Origin: Chara braunii
Lineage: Eukaryota; Streptophyta; Charophyceae; Charales; Characeae
Direction: 5' to 3'
Length of the DNA stretch: 24,111 bases
Assembly (NCBI GenBank): GCA_003427395.1
Contig: BFEA01000235.1
Location: 812,637 to 836,747 of the forward strand
The stretch's first letter is position 1. The number at the start of each line of letters is the position of its first letter. Under the pieces are notes generated by a model. The model worked only from the letters and a program-made list of their open reading frames with translations. It did not search any database and was not told where the DNA came from. This document shows, piece by piece, positions 1 through 7,518 of this stretch. The position numbers were made by a program, and so were the translations under genes.

Positions 1-132
1 CAGGCCCAACGCCTCACCGCTGGTTTCCTGCCCCTACTTTTGCAAATACTGGTGGTTTAAACCACCAGTACTTGGGCACTGCGCGCCCCTGCAACTGTCT
101 CTTATACACATCTAGATGTGTATAAGAGACAG
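1..132. other. Mate-pair junction chimera (assembly artefact)
   Basis: Bases 95-132 are the 19-bp Tn5 mosaic end CTGTCTCTTATACACATCT followed directly by its reverse complement, the exact 38-bp Nextera mate-pair junction adapter. Bases 1-95 are identical to 5080-5174 (base 95 may belong to either the adapter or the genome). A fragment spanning 133-5174, once circularised, would read exactly this way in the correct orientation. Genuine sequence therefore most likely begins at 133, and bases 1-132 should not be annotated as biology. Confidence 0.96.
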
Positions 133-311
133 CCCCAGATAACCTGTCTGCCCCCCCCTCCTCTAGCCCCCCTGCCGTGGACTACTGTCTTCATCCAAAT
201 AGAGAGCACGGTCATTATGACTGACTGTTTGGTGATGATGATTTTTTTTTTTTTTTTTTTGATGATGATGAGTATGCCAAATCATGAAACACACTTTGTG
301 ATGCACACAAT

Positions 312-488
312 GTTTTTTTTTTTTTTTTTTTTTTTTGGAAAAGTGTGACGCTGTTGTTATATCATCATAATGAGCTCCGGCCCAAGGTTATTCAGAATTA
401 TTTTATTCTGTTCATCTGATTGCAGCTGCATCCGAACTTGGGTCTGTATTTCAACAGTTCATTGCGTGTACCAACTGAGCTAGGCCCA
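312..488 (-). mobile_element. tRNA-derived SINE, copy 1 (nearly complete)
   Basis: Read on the minus strand, the 5' part is tRNA-like: an RNA polymerase III A box TAGCTCAGTTGG (complement of 471-482), the stretch CTGTTGAAATACAG, and a B-box-like AGTTCGGATGC (428-438). The body follows, including the GATGATAT core near 360-370, and it ends in a 25-base A tail (T run at 312-336). The same body recurs near 4531, 7812, 9690, 10680 and 14654. No acceptor-stem pairing was found, so this is a SINE head rather than a tRNA gene. Confidence 0.8.
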
Positions 489-539
489 TTGGTGATACAC
501 ACAATGTTCTACACACAAGAAAGTTACACAAGTCTGATA

Positions 540-690
540 CCGTACAGGACCGTACACGACCATACGTGCCTGTACACACCCGTATACACCTGTATATGAC
601 TGTTCATGACTGTACAAAAGCAGCCCGTACACGCCCGTACACGCCCGTACACGCCCGTACACACTCGTATACGACCATTCATGACTGTAC
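540..690. repeat. GTACACGCCC minisatellite
   Basis: A 10-bp unit close to CCGTACACGC repeats, with an uninterrupted run of four near-perfect copies around 629-665. It is flanked by two related copies of a longer piece ending in TTCATGACTGTACAAAAGCA. The peptides encoded on either strand (VYGRVRACTG-type repeats) follow from the DNA repeat and are not evidence for a gene. Confidence 0.85.
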
Positions 691-809
691 AAAAGCACAG
701 GAATGTTGTGACGAGTTCCGGTGGGTGTTGGTGTTCCCCCTGACCGTTTTTGACCGCCACATATTATGGCAGTATCCGGAGTCGAATCGGCCCAAAAGAC
801 TGCTATGTA

Positions 810-862
810 GACCGTCCGTTCTATTTCTGTTGGGACGGTCCTTGCGCGCGGTCAGCGCGCAA
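810..862. other. Two adjacent perfect hairpins
   Basis: GACCGTCC (810-817) pairs with GGACGGTC (833-840) across a 15-base loop. One base later TTGCGCGC (842-849) pairs with GCGCGCAA (855-862) across a 5-base loop. Both stems are perfect 8-mers. No T-run follows, so this is not a bacterial-type terminator. Function unknown. Confidence 0.7.
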
Positions 863-1401
863 TGCAGGTTGAATCGTGTGAGGATTTTATGGGGGGTGTT
901 TCTTTTTTTGCGTTTCCGGAAGTCTGTGGACTTTGCTATATACCAGACTGTCTGCCAAATGAATCATCAACCTTACGTACCAAAAAAAGGAAAAAAGAAA
1001 AAAAGGAAAAAAGAAAAAAGAATAATCAAGGTTAGGTACCATCATCAGTCGGCATGGCCAACTGGCACACTAATTGTAGTTTTTTTGCTCCCCCCCCCCC
1101 CCCCCCCTTTTTTTTTGGTTTTCGGATCATAATTTTTTTTTTTTTTTTTTTTCCCGGATGAGATATTAAACTGATCAGAATAGAAAACCACTCATCTTAG
1201 CGAAGAGGTCGAGAAAGGTATTGTTTTTTTTTGTTTTTTTTTTTTTCGTGCTCGCGCAAACTCAAATATGCTTTTTCGGGTCTAGGCATGTCGTCCTTGA
1301 ATGTGTACGAGCCTGTGGAGATGAAGATTAGGTGTATCATTCCAGTCAGTTCGGTGGGGAAAAAAATGAGAAGGGTAAGTTTCAAAAAGAGCACATTTGG
1401 T
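863..1401. other. Low-complexity stretch without a recognisable gene
   Basis: Contains an A/G-rich tract at 983-1022, a run of 18 C followed by T near 1090-1115, and a T run around 1133-1152. The 188-aa frame at 566-1132 crosses the minisatellite, these tracts and a proline/phenylalanine run, and shows no domain I recognise. Confidence 0.7.
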
Positions 1402-1530
1402 AGCTTTGCAGCAAAAATATTGGCGGGGCCCAAGTTTAGCTGCAAAGATTCATCTTTCGTTGTAGCTTTAGAGGTCCCGGTAGTTCCACAGCAAAAATAT
1501 TTGTGGGCAGGGTCCCACTTTCCTTGCAAA
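1402..1530. repeat. Imperfect duplication around GCAAAAATATT
   Basis: The motif CAGCAAAAATATT occurs at about 1410-1421 and 1489-1501, each followed about 20 bases later by a further similar stretch (GTTTAGCTGCAAAG and CTTTCCTTGCAAA). CTTTGCAGC (1404-1412) also pairs perfectly with GCTGCAAAG (1439-1447). It may be a decayed foldback element; no family match was found elsewhere in the window. Confidence 0.5.
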
Positions 1531-2086
1531 AAAAAAAGAGACCTTTTGGACCCGTACAAAATTTCTGCTGTGAAACTTCGAAAAAACGCGCTATTTCTGC
1601 AATTACCCCAAGAGAAAAAACTTCATCTTTTTTCCAAATATGTGTTGTAGGCAGGTTCAAGAAAGTGGTTTGACTGTAAAAAAAAAAGAAAGAAAAAAAA
1701 GAAAGAAAAAGTACAGTGTGGGTGGTGATCGCGCTGTCACACTCACTAGTGTGGGCCTGGCCACACAGCTGCCGAAGCAGAAAAGTATGAGTGCATCTGC
1801 CTGCAGAGAAGGGCAAGATGCATTGGTGACTATGAATATCAACAGGATGCATCTTACCACTTTCTGTGACAGATGCATTCGTGCTTTTTTTTTTTTTTTT
1901 TTCGACAGTGTGGTGCAGCAAGGCTTTATATCCACATCAGCCTAGAAAGAAGAAGAGCTTCTGTTTTTTTCACAAAAAAGAACGTCTTGGGACATGGGGG
2001 CCTCTATTCTAGCATAGCAAGTTTGACCAGCACTTTTTGGATTTTTTTTCTAATTCTTTCAAAATCTACGCATAGCCGCACTTGCT
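1531..2086. other. No gene recognised
   Basis: A/G-rich tracts (1677-1710) and a T run (1885-1902) separate ordinary-looking sequence. Several overlapping frames of 60-160 codons exist on both strands, but they contain Lys or Phe homopolymers and have no conserved motif that I can identify. Confidence 0.65.
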
Positions 2087-2089
2087 CTA

Positions 2090-2210
2090 GTGCCTCGCTC
2101 CACTGCTCTCGAAATGTGCAAAACGAGAGTGATCTTCCGCTAGAACATGGAGAGATACGCCGCCATGATCTTTGTCTTTTGTGCATGTCAAGAGTAATGC
2201 AGCGAGGCCC
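2090..2210. mobile_element. Family G MITE with 3-bp flanks
   Basis: A 121-bp unit with terminal inverted repeats: GTGCCTCGCTCCACTGCTCT at the left and the complement of AGAGTAATGCAGCGAGGCCC at the right (several mismatches). Both ends are flanked by CTA (2087-2089 and 2211-2213), consistent with a 3-bp target duplication. Related copies lie at 4349-4483 (inverted) and 10500-10622, sharing AATGTGCAAAA and CTTCCGCTAGAACATGG. Too short to encode a transposase. Confidence 0.8.
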
Positions 2211-2467
2211 CTAGACTCTAGAAAAGCTAGAGTTGCTCCGTCACTTTCTGAGTTCGACCATTTCACTACAGGACAGCGCCAGCCTGGGTTGTCTGTCCAG
2301 ACTTAAGGCCCACTCAAGGAAAACCAAGGCATTTCAAGGGTCCTCCGGACCTCCCTAGAAAAAAACACCTTTGCAGGCTGGTACTCTAGATAAATATAGA
2401 GAGGACCCCCCGGGTCTGACAGCTGAAGAAATGAAAAATTTAGAGCCAACTTGTCGAGTAAGTGGAG

Positions 2468-2586
2468 CGATGATGGCGACTCTATTACTTTTCTAGAGTC
2501 GTTCTGAAAGCTCTAGAACAGGTTTCGATGATGGCGACTCTATTACTTTTCTAGAGTCGTTCTGAAAGCTCTAGAACAGGTTTCGA
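2468..2586. repeat. 58-bp tandem duplication
   Basis: Two head-to-tail copies (2468-2525 and 2526-2583) with no mismatch that I could see, beginning CGATGATGGCGACTC. Each copy contains ACTCTA and TAGAGT as a small inverted pair. The lack of divergence suggests a recent duplication or an assembly effect. Confidence 0.9.
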
Positions 2587-2605
2587 GCGCCCATTTCTTG
2601 AGTAA

Positions 2606-3109
2606 GGGCCCCGCCACACCACTCTTGAGAAAGAGTTTTCAAGAGTTGCAGTGCGGCCACACCGCCTCTTGAGAGGTTGGATCGGAAAAAAACTTCAAGC
2701 GCTGTCAGAACGCGGGTTCAAGAGTCGCGCTTGAGGAACCCGAAATCCCCGCCTGCAACACTCGATATGTCAAGCGTCCTCGGTGATCGACGGATGCTTG
2801 ATTCTCAAGAGCTGTCAGGTCTTCAATTCTGACAGCGGTCAGTGATTTCGGCCTCCGCTTTCAAGAGTCAACTCTTGTGATTTCGGCCACCGGGTCCGTC
2901 CCAGGTCGCCAGTTAGCTATTCTCAAGAGCGGCCTCCTCGCCACACACAACTCTTGAAAGTCCTCCAGCAGTCGGGGCCTTTTCTCAAGAGTCCATTTGT
3001 CAAGAGGTCTGTGTGGCGAAGAGCCCGAAACCCTTGAAACACGGACTCTTGAGAAAATCTGACAACTCTTGAGACATTTCACGTTTTCAAGAGTGGTGTG
3101 GCGAGGCCC
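2606..3109. mobile_element. 504-bp TIR element, TAA target duplication (family H)
   Basis: Terminal inverted repeats start GGGCCCCGCCACACCACTCT at the left; the right end reads as GGGCCTCGCCACACCACTCT on the other strand, one difference in 20. Both ends are flanked by TAA (2603-2605 and 3110-3112). GGGCC-type ends and a 3-bp T(A/T)A duplication fit a PIF/Harbinger-like MITE. The interior carries the 7-mer TCAAGAG or its complement 13 times, in both orientations, so it can fold in many ways. No transposase frame is present. Confidence 0.88.
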
Positions 3110-3147
3110 TAAGTGCAGCCATGCCGCACTCAAGAAAAAGCTTGAAT

Positions 3148-3195
3148 CTAGAGTAGTGCAGCGAGCCCCATAGGGTCTTGCTCCACTCACTACAC
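3148..3195. repeat. Back-to-back TIR ends
   Basis: GTAGTGCAGCGAGCCCC is followed three bases later by GGGTCTTGCTCCACTCACTAC, giving an outward-facing pair of family G-like ends separated by ATA. This looks like two elements inserted next to each other, or one element inserted into the end of another. Confidence 0.55.
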
Positions 3196-3273
3196 AACCT
3201 TTGAAAATCCAGACACTTGATGAACCAGATACGCTCGCTATTAGAACCCAACTTCGTGAAAGCTTTCGCCCTG

Positions 3274-3670
3274 GTCAGATCCAGATACATTTAGGGTTTG
3301 GCTCTGCCACTCCATTTTTTGTCTTTTTCCAGAGTGATCCATCAGCTGTTGCCAACATTTTGAATGTATTGGCCCGTCGTCAGATCCAGATACATTTAGG
3401 GTCTGCCTCCGCCACTCGATTTTTGCCTTTCTCCAGAGTGATCCATCAGCTGTTGCCAACATTCTGAATGTATCGGCCCGTCTTCAGATCCAGATACATT
3501 TAGGGCCTGCCTCCGCCACTGGATTTTTGCCTTTCTCAAGGGTGATCCATTAGCTGTCGCCAACATTTTGAATGGATGGTGCCCTCGTCCGCTCCAGATA
3601 CATTTAGGGTCTGCGTCCGCCACTTGATTTTTGCCTTTCTCCAGAGTGATCCATGCGCTGTGGCTTCTGA
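3274..3670. repeat. 104/105-bp tandem array, about 3.8 copies
   Basis: Copies begin at 3274, 3379, 3483 and 3587. Each has TCCAGATACATTTAGGG near its start, then CCGCCACT, TTTTTGCCTTTCTCCAGAG, TGATCCAT and, in three copies, CCAACATT. The fourth copy diverges after GATCCAT. Spacing of 104-105 means the frame is not conserved between all copies, so this is a DNA satellite-like array and not a repeat protein. Confidence 0.93.
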
Positions 3671-3703
3671 ACTCCGGCGACAATTCGTACGAAAGTTCAG
3701 TTA

Positions 3704-4250
3704 GGGTTGTGCTCCACTGCAGTTCTTGGAGGACTTTCCTCGAAGAATTGCCGGCTCCACTGGCGTGTTCACAAATTTCCCTTTCTGGGATCTCACCTGC
3801 ATTTGCTGAAAAATCAGCCTACATTCACTGAAAGCCCAAGTTCTCCTCTGTTCTCCACGATCCGTGCTGATGCTGATTCTGGCGTTCTCAACTCAAGACT
3901 TGTCAACTTGAGACTAGGTGTGATGGTATCGTTTTCCAGGAATTCCTTTAAAAACTGTTCAAAAATGCATCCGGCCACAATTCTGGGCTCCGTGGAAATG
4001 GATTCAAATGCATAAGGCCAAAATTCTGGTCTCCGTGGAAAAAGGAGAGCACTATTGAGCACTATTTGCCCATGCTGCAAGGCGCTGTTTGTTGTGGGGA
4101 CTGGCCGACCCCCTCTCTATTCTCTGGATGATTGACAAAAAAAAAAAAGAAAGGGCCGGTAGGTGGAGCCTGATGAATTCTTATGGGAATCGTGCCATTC
4201 TTACTTTGAGAAAAGGAATTCCTCCAAGACCCTGCAGTGGAGCACAAGCG
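3704..4250. mobile_element. TIR element of about 547 bp
   Basis: The left end GGGTTGTGCTCCACTGCAG, then TTCTTGGAGGA, is matched on the other strand at 4211-4250 (CTTGTGCTCCACTGCAGGG, then TCTTGGAGGAATTCC). Arms are about 35 bp with small gaps. An internal 44-bp-spaced duplication (ATTCTGGGCTCCGTGG near 3979 and ATTCTGGTCTCCGTGG near 4023) lies within it. Flanks are TTA on the left and TAA on the right, so no clean target duplication can be claimed. No coding frame recognised. Confidence 0.7.
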
Positions 4251-4388
4251 TAACCAAAGATTCCTTTGAGAGGCTTCGGCCCTCGCTCCACTGCTCCACT
4301 ACTCACCACGTACACAAAGCCTAACCAAAGATTCATTTTGGAGGCTTTGGCCCTCGCTCCACTGCTCCACTACTCACCACGTACACAA
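4251..4388. repeat. 71-bp tandem duplication
   Basis: TAACCAAAGATTC begins at 4251 and again at 4322. Each copy continues through GGCCCTCGCTCCACTGC and ACTCACCACGTACACAAA. The second copy forms the left end of the family G element at 4349-4483. Confidence 0.9.
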
Positions 4389-4483
4389 AAAAAGACAAAA
4401 AATGTGAGGGTGGATCTTCCCATGCTCTAGGGTAAAAGATTCAGTCTCATTGTGCACATTTGGTGAGTTGTCAAGCGAGGCCC
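4349..4483. mobile_element. Family G MITE (inverted copy)
   Basis: Left end GGCCCTCGCTCCACTGC; right end GTTGTCAAGCGAGGCCC. The interior, read on the minus strand, gives AATGTGCACAATGAGACTGA and then GAGCATGGGAAGATCC, matching the interiors of the copies at 2090 and 10500. Confidence 0.7.
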
Positions 4484-4519
4484 TTCGCTGAAAATGGCAA
4501 GTTAGTAATGGCCTTGCTC

Positions 4520-4660
4520 ATGAACTGCTACCCATGAACTGTTGGAATACAGCCCCGAGTTTGAATCCAGATGGAACTAGATGAATGAAATTAAGTGATT
4601 GGGAAACACCTGAAGCCGGTCAGTTCGACCATGCTAGAGGTGGAAAAAAGAAGAACTTCA
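4520..4660 (+). mobile_element. SINE copy, plus strand
   Basis: CATGAACTGTTGGAATACAG, a B box GAGTTTGAATCC (4557-4568), CAGATGGAACTAGATGAATG and GCCGGTCAGTTCGACCATG follow in order, then an A-rich tail. This is the sense orientation of the family that is mostly in minus orientation elsewhere. The A-box end is degraded. Confidence 0.65.
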
Positions 4661-4793
4661 GAAAAAAGGGAGTCAAAGTTAGAACACTAGGCCCTCAAAA
4701 TCGCAAAATGCTCAATTAGACAACATTCTAAGGGCCAGGTTTGTCACCGCTAAAAAAAAGCTGATTGCTAACTCTCCCCTCCAAAGTTAGAGT

Positions 4794-4914
4794 ATACTCA
4801 CACTAGGCCCTCAAAATCGCAAAATGCGTGCCCAGATAAAGTCCTTTGTTTACAAGAACTCACTCTCGCCGCTCATTTTGCGATTTTGCGATTTTGCAGG
4901 CCTAGTGTGAGTAT
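4794..4914. mobile_element. Family F foldback MITE
   Basis: ATACTCACACTAGGCC (4794-4809) is perfectly complementary to GGCCTAGTGTGAGTAT (4899-4914). The complementarity extends inward through CAAAATCGCAAAATG and CATTTTGCGATTTTG. A partial direct copy of the left part (ACTAGGCCCTCAAAATCGC) lies upstream at about 4686-4704. The usual outer GGGC is missing on both sides, so the ends are slightly eroded. Confidence 0.75.
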
Positions 4915-5134
4915 GATCTTTGTCTATTTTTGGTGCCCCCCACCACCTCAAGTTTTTTTTTTTTTTTTTTTTCCCTATTTTTTTGTTGGGCATGGTTGAT
5001 GCTTATTCCTCTAATACTTTGCCCATTCATTGGCTGTGGCTAAAAATAGAGCCGCTTCCACTGAATTTGGACCAGAGTTCAGGCCCAACGCCTCACCGCT
5101 GGTTTCCTGCCCCTACTTTTGCAAATACTGGTGG

Positions 5135-5289
5135 TTTAAACCACCAGTACTTGGGCACTGCGCGCCCCTGCAACGCGCGCCGGAGGCCGAAGCGACAAGG
5201 GCTGTGGATTCGATTTATCCACGGCCTGCCGGCCGCGAAATTTCCGTAGCGTTAACGCTAAGGCCGGCCCCAAGTACTGGTGGTTTAAC
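5135..5289. mobile_element. Family D foldback, copy 1
   Basis: TTTAAACCACCAGTACTTGG at the left is matched by CCAAGTACTGGTGGTTTAA at the right. The GC-rich interior holds ATTCGATTTATCCACGGC and its own short palindromes (GTAGCGTTAACGCTA). Related copies are at 6108-6282 and 21193-21379. The left part is also the piece that was copied to the artefactual start of the window. Confidence 0.8.
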
Positions 5290-5301
5290 TGCAACCTGAG
5301 C

Positions 5302-5410
5302 TACCTTCTTCCCCCAAATACAACGCACAGTCATCATAGCTGTTTTTGAGGCATCTTTCAGTCTAGACACAGCTATAGTGACTGTACGTTTTATTCGGGG
5401 GAAGAAGGTA
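5302..5410. mobile_element. Family C 109-bp foldback, copy 1
   Basis: TACCTTCTTCCCCCAAATAC at the left and GGGGGAAGAAGGTA at the right, with inner arms AGCTGT...ACAGCTATAGTGACTGTACG pairing along most of the length. It is exactly 109 bp, as are the copies at 7364 and 14692. TA at each end fits a Tc1/mariner/Stowaway-type 2-bp target duplication. A second copy of the left flank (CAAGTACTAGTGGTTTAACC) occurs at about 5434-5453, downstream of the element. Confidence 0.85.
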
Positions 5411-5533
5411 TAGGGCGTACTGGTGATCACTCAAGTACTAGTGGTTTAACCTCAACCTGAGCTCTGCAGACTGTAGAGGGTTCAGCCCCCCTCTTCTGTT
5501 TTTTTTTTTGGTCCATTTTACTGGTTTCTGTTT

Positions 5534-5579
5534 TTGGACCATTTCTCGATTTATGCATGGTATGCTTGGGAAAGGGGCC

Positions 5580-5611
<32 letters not shown>

Positions 5612-5630
5612 ACGGATGGCCCGAAGGACC
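5534..5630 (-). pseudogene. U6 snRNA-like sequence, nearly full length
   Basis: On the minus strand, 5630 to 5534 reads GGTCCTTCGGG, then AAATTGGAACGATACAGAGA, AGATTAGCATGGCCCC and CGAGAAATGGTCCAA. U6 pairs with U2 and the 5' splice site in the spliceosome; the catalytic ACAGAGA and AGC elements are intact here. The internal stem-loop region (around 5561-5572) differs strongly from the usual GCGCAAGGATGAC. The 3' end lacks the pol III T-run and continues into A-rich sequence, and no plant USE or TATA box was seen upstream. A retroposed copy is more likely than an active gene. Confidence 0.85.
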
Positions 5631-6107
5631 AGCTCCCGAGTTTCGTGTCCTTTCTGCCTACCGTTCTTTTAAGCTCAAACACTCTTTTGTTTATTACTCG
5701 AAAAGCTGAGGCCGGGGTCCTCAGTCTCTTCCCGGGATAAAAACTCTGGGAGCATTACCCAGTTTTGCTTACAGGAGGAGCTCGCACGGACCAACCCCCA
5801 AAAGACTGTTTCGAAACTGAAACGTATCAATCCAGACCGAACCCATTGCCTGAGTGGATATGCAACATCCCCTATATCGGGGAGGTGGAGCTATTGCTTC
5901 TCGAGGAACTTCGACACTCCCTCGTAATCTCCACATCCCTCATTCTGCTGCCCTCCTGCTGCGGAGACTAACCGAGTGCCCAGGTATGTCTGCCTGCCAT
6001 TTACGTTGCATTTCGGTAAGACGATAGTATTTGTCGGAGTTTTTTTGGAGTCTTTGTTCCTCGCTCGACGCCTCTGAACTTGGACAATTTTCATTGCTTC
6101 TTTTTTC
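5631..6107. other. Single-copy-looking stretch, no gene assigned
   Basis: Better-balanced composition than its surroundings and no match to other repeats in this window. A 68-codon frame (5765-5971) and a 79-codon minus frame (5891-6130) exist but resemble nothing I know. CAGGTATGTCTG near 5981 resembles a 5' splice site, which alone proves nothing. Confidence 0.4.
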
Positions 6108-6282
6108 TTAAAGCACCAATACATGGGCACCCGGGCGGCGGGTCTGACACCTTAATTCTGGAGGTGCGAAACGCAAACGAGGCCGCCGATCGAATTTATC
6201 AACGGCGGGCCTAGCGTTTGATGTTTCGGCCTCACGACAAGTTTCGGACTGCAAGGCTGGGGCCGTGTGCTTGTGGTTTTAA
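6108..6282. mobile_element. Family D foldback, copy 2
   Basis: Left end TTAAAGCACCAATACATGGG; right end GGGGCCGTGTGCTTGTGGTT then TTAA. The interior GATCGAATTTATCAACGGCG and GACAAGTTTCGGACTGCAAG match the copy at 21193. It abuts a U6-like sequence directly at 6284. Confidence 0.75.
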
Positions 6283-6283
6283 G

Positions 6284-6388
6284 TTGGACCATTTTTCAAT
6301 TTATGGTTGCGCAGGAGGTCCATATGCAGACAGGGGCCCCTTGCACAGGGGCCATGACTAATCTTCTTCTCTGTATCTTTCCAATGTG
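6284..6388 (-). pseudogene. U6 snRNA-like sequence with internal rearrangement
   Basis: The plus strand shows TTGGACCATTTTTCAATTTA, TTGCGCAGG, then a second GCACAGGGGCCATGACTAAT and CTCTGTATCTTTCCAAT, the complement of U6 3' to 5'. The region around the 3' side of the internal stem-loop is partly duplicated (TTGCGCAGG and TTGCACAGGGG) with about 25 extra bases. The 5' third of U6 is missing. Clearly a pseudogene. Confidence 0.8.
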
Positions 6389-6424
6389 ACTTGGGCAAGT
6401 TGGGAATTCGTTTGTCTTCTTTTT

Positions 6425-6457
6425 CACTCATTTTGCTGTCCTAGTGTGAGTATGCCC
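6425..6457. repeat. Family F right end (partial)
   Basis: CTCATTTTGCTGTCCTAGTG followed by TGAGTATGCCCTT matches the right end of the element at 4794-4914, here with the outer GCCC retained. No left end is found nearby. Confidence 0.6.
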
Positions 6458-6501
6458 TTGTGGTAAGTCCCTACGATTATTATCGTATCCATATATCATG
6501 T

Positions 6502-6611
6502 GATATATATATCGTCACAAACAGAACTGCCCGGTAAACCGTAGGCAGAGAGAGAGAAGAGGACAACAAACGAGGGGCTGTGACAAACTGTTTCGTCGGA
6601 GTATCACCGAC
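6502..6611 (+). repeat. Family T block with TA tract, copy 1
   Basis: A short TA tract runs into ATCGTCACAAACAGAACTGC, then CCGGTAAACCGTAGGCAG, a GA-rich part, CAACAAACGAGGGGCTGTGA and CTGTTTCGTCGGA. CTGCC-CGG pairs with CCG-TA-GGCAG as a small hairpin. Other copies: 6984 (same strand), 8212, 15661 and 15785 (opposite strand). It ends exactly at the embedded adapter. Confidence 0.8.
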
Positions 6612-6649
6612 CTGTCTCTTATACACATCTAGATGTGTATAAGAGACAG
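6612..6649. other. Embedded mate-pair junction adapter
   Basis: An exact second copy of the 38-bp adapter at 95-132. In a mate-pair junction read the sequence left of the adapter lies kilobases downstream of the sequence to its right, so adjacency of 6611 and 6650 is not trustworthy. Confidence 0.97.
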
Positions 6650-6864
6650 ACCCTCAACAGTCTGCAGAATCCCCTCACTGATTACACTGTAAATGATAAT
6701 CTACCTTCACCAAAATCGAAGTAGACTATCACTCACCCACACCAGATGGAAAACTCTACAGACTGTCAGTTCACACCCCATCACAAGCCAGCAAAACAAC
6801 CACGAAACAAAGAAAGGTCTGTCACAGCCAAAAAATACACTCCAGACACGCCGCTGGCACTAGA

Positions 6865-6924
6865 GGCACAGCATGGCCGACTAGTAACGGCCCCGGCACA
6901 GCATGGCCGACTAGTAACGGCCCC
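6865..6924. repeat. 30-bp perfect tandem duplication
   Basis: GGCACAGCATGGCCGACTAG then TAACGGCCCC occurs at 6865-6894 and again at 6895-6924, identical. A period divisible by three keeps the surrounding 71-codon frame open, but nothing else supports coding. Confidence 0.92.
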
Positions 6925-6983
6925 GACCACTGCCGCTCGACCTGACCGGGAAAAACCGTAGCAGGAAGCTAGCGAAGTCGTAG

Positions 6984-7073
6984 TATATATCGTCACAAAC
7001 AGAACTGCCCGGTAAACCGTAGGCAGAGAGAGAGAAGAGGACAACAAACGAGGGGCTGTGACAAACTGTTTCC
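6984..7073 (+). repeat. Family T block, copy 2
   Basis: TATATATCGTCACAAACAG through GGGGCTGTGACAAACTGTTT is nearly identical to copy 1 at 6502 over about 85 bases, then diverges at CCATATG. The left side again starts in a TA tract. Confidence 0.85.
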
Positions 7074-7136
7074 ATATGTACCTTTTTTTATATCTCCATC
7101 AGAGGCATTTGGACTAAAACAAGAAAAATAATCTCT

Positions 7137-7260
7137 TTTTACCAAAAAGCAAGTGGGGAAAAAAGGGTCTCTTCGTACAGGATTTCTTCGAGTCTTCCTT
7201 TTACCAAAAAGCAAGTGGGGAAAAAAGGGTTTCTTCGTCCGGGATTTCTTCGAGTCTTCC
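7137..7260. repeat. 62-bp tandem duplication
   Basis: TTTTACCAAAAAGCAAGTGG, GGAAAAAAGGGT and GGATTTCTTCGAGTCTTCC repeat with a 62-base period (starts 7137 and 7199) and few differences. Confidence 0.92.
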
Positions 7261-7363
7261 TTCTGGGAGGGGGGCATTTATGGCATTCTCCTGAATTAGG
7301 CAGATCACTGCCTCTGTTGAGATTTTGAGAGCTAGTGATTCATGGGACAATTTGATGACCTGT

Positions 7364-7472
7364 TACCCTCTTCCCCCGAATACAACGTACGGTCATTATA
7401 GCTGTATTTGAGGCATCTTTCAGTCTAGATACAGCTATATTGACCGTACACTGTATTCGGGGGAAGAAGGTA
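7364..7472. mobile_element. Family C 109-bp foldback, copy 2
   Basis: TACCCTCTTCCCCCGAATAC at the left, CGGGGGAAGAAGGTA at the right. The arms pair closely throughout: GTACGGTCATTATAGCTGTA against TACAGCTATATTGACCGTAC. Length and centre (TGAGGCATCTTTCAGTCTA) match the copies at 5302 and 14692. Confidence 0.9.
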
Positions 7473-7518
7473 GGGTTCAAGATGCTCCCTCTCTCTCCAC
7501 CGTTTTCTGTATTTGTTA

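Noticed and set aside
428-482. tRNA gene (GAA within the anticodon-like loop)
   Set aside because: A and B boxes are present but the acceptor stem and a proper 5-bp anticodon stem are not; the same head is joined to a SINE body in several copies.
566-1132. 188-codon plus frame
   Set aside because: Runs through a minisatellite, an A/G tract and a C/T homopolymer; no domain, and repeats explain its opening.
3274-3670. CRISPR-like array
   Set aside because: Whole 104-bp units repeat without unique spacers; it is a tandem satellite.
3704-4250. 3-bp target duplication for this TIR element
   Set aside because: TTA on the left and TAA on the right are not direct repeats, so no duplication can be claimed.
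5534-5630. Active U6 snRNA gene
   Set aside because: No T-run terminator, altered internal stem-loop, and no upstream USE/TATA that I could find; A-rich 3' flank suits a retroposed copy.
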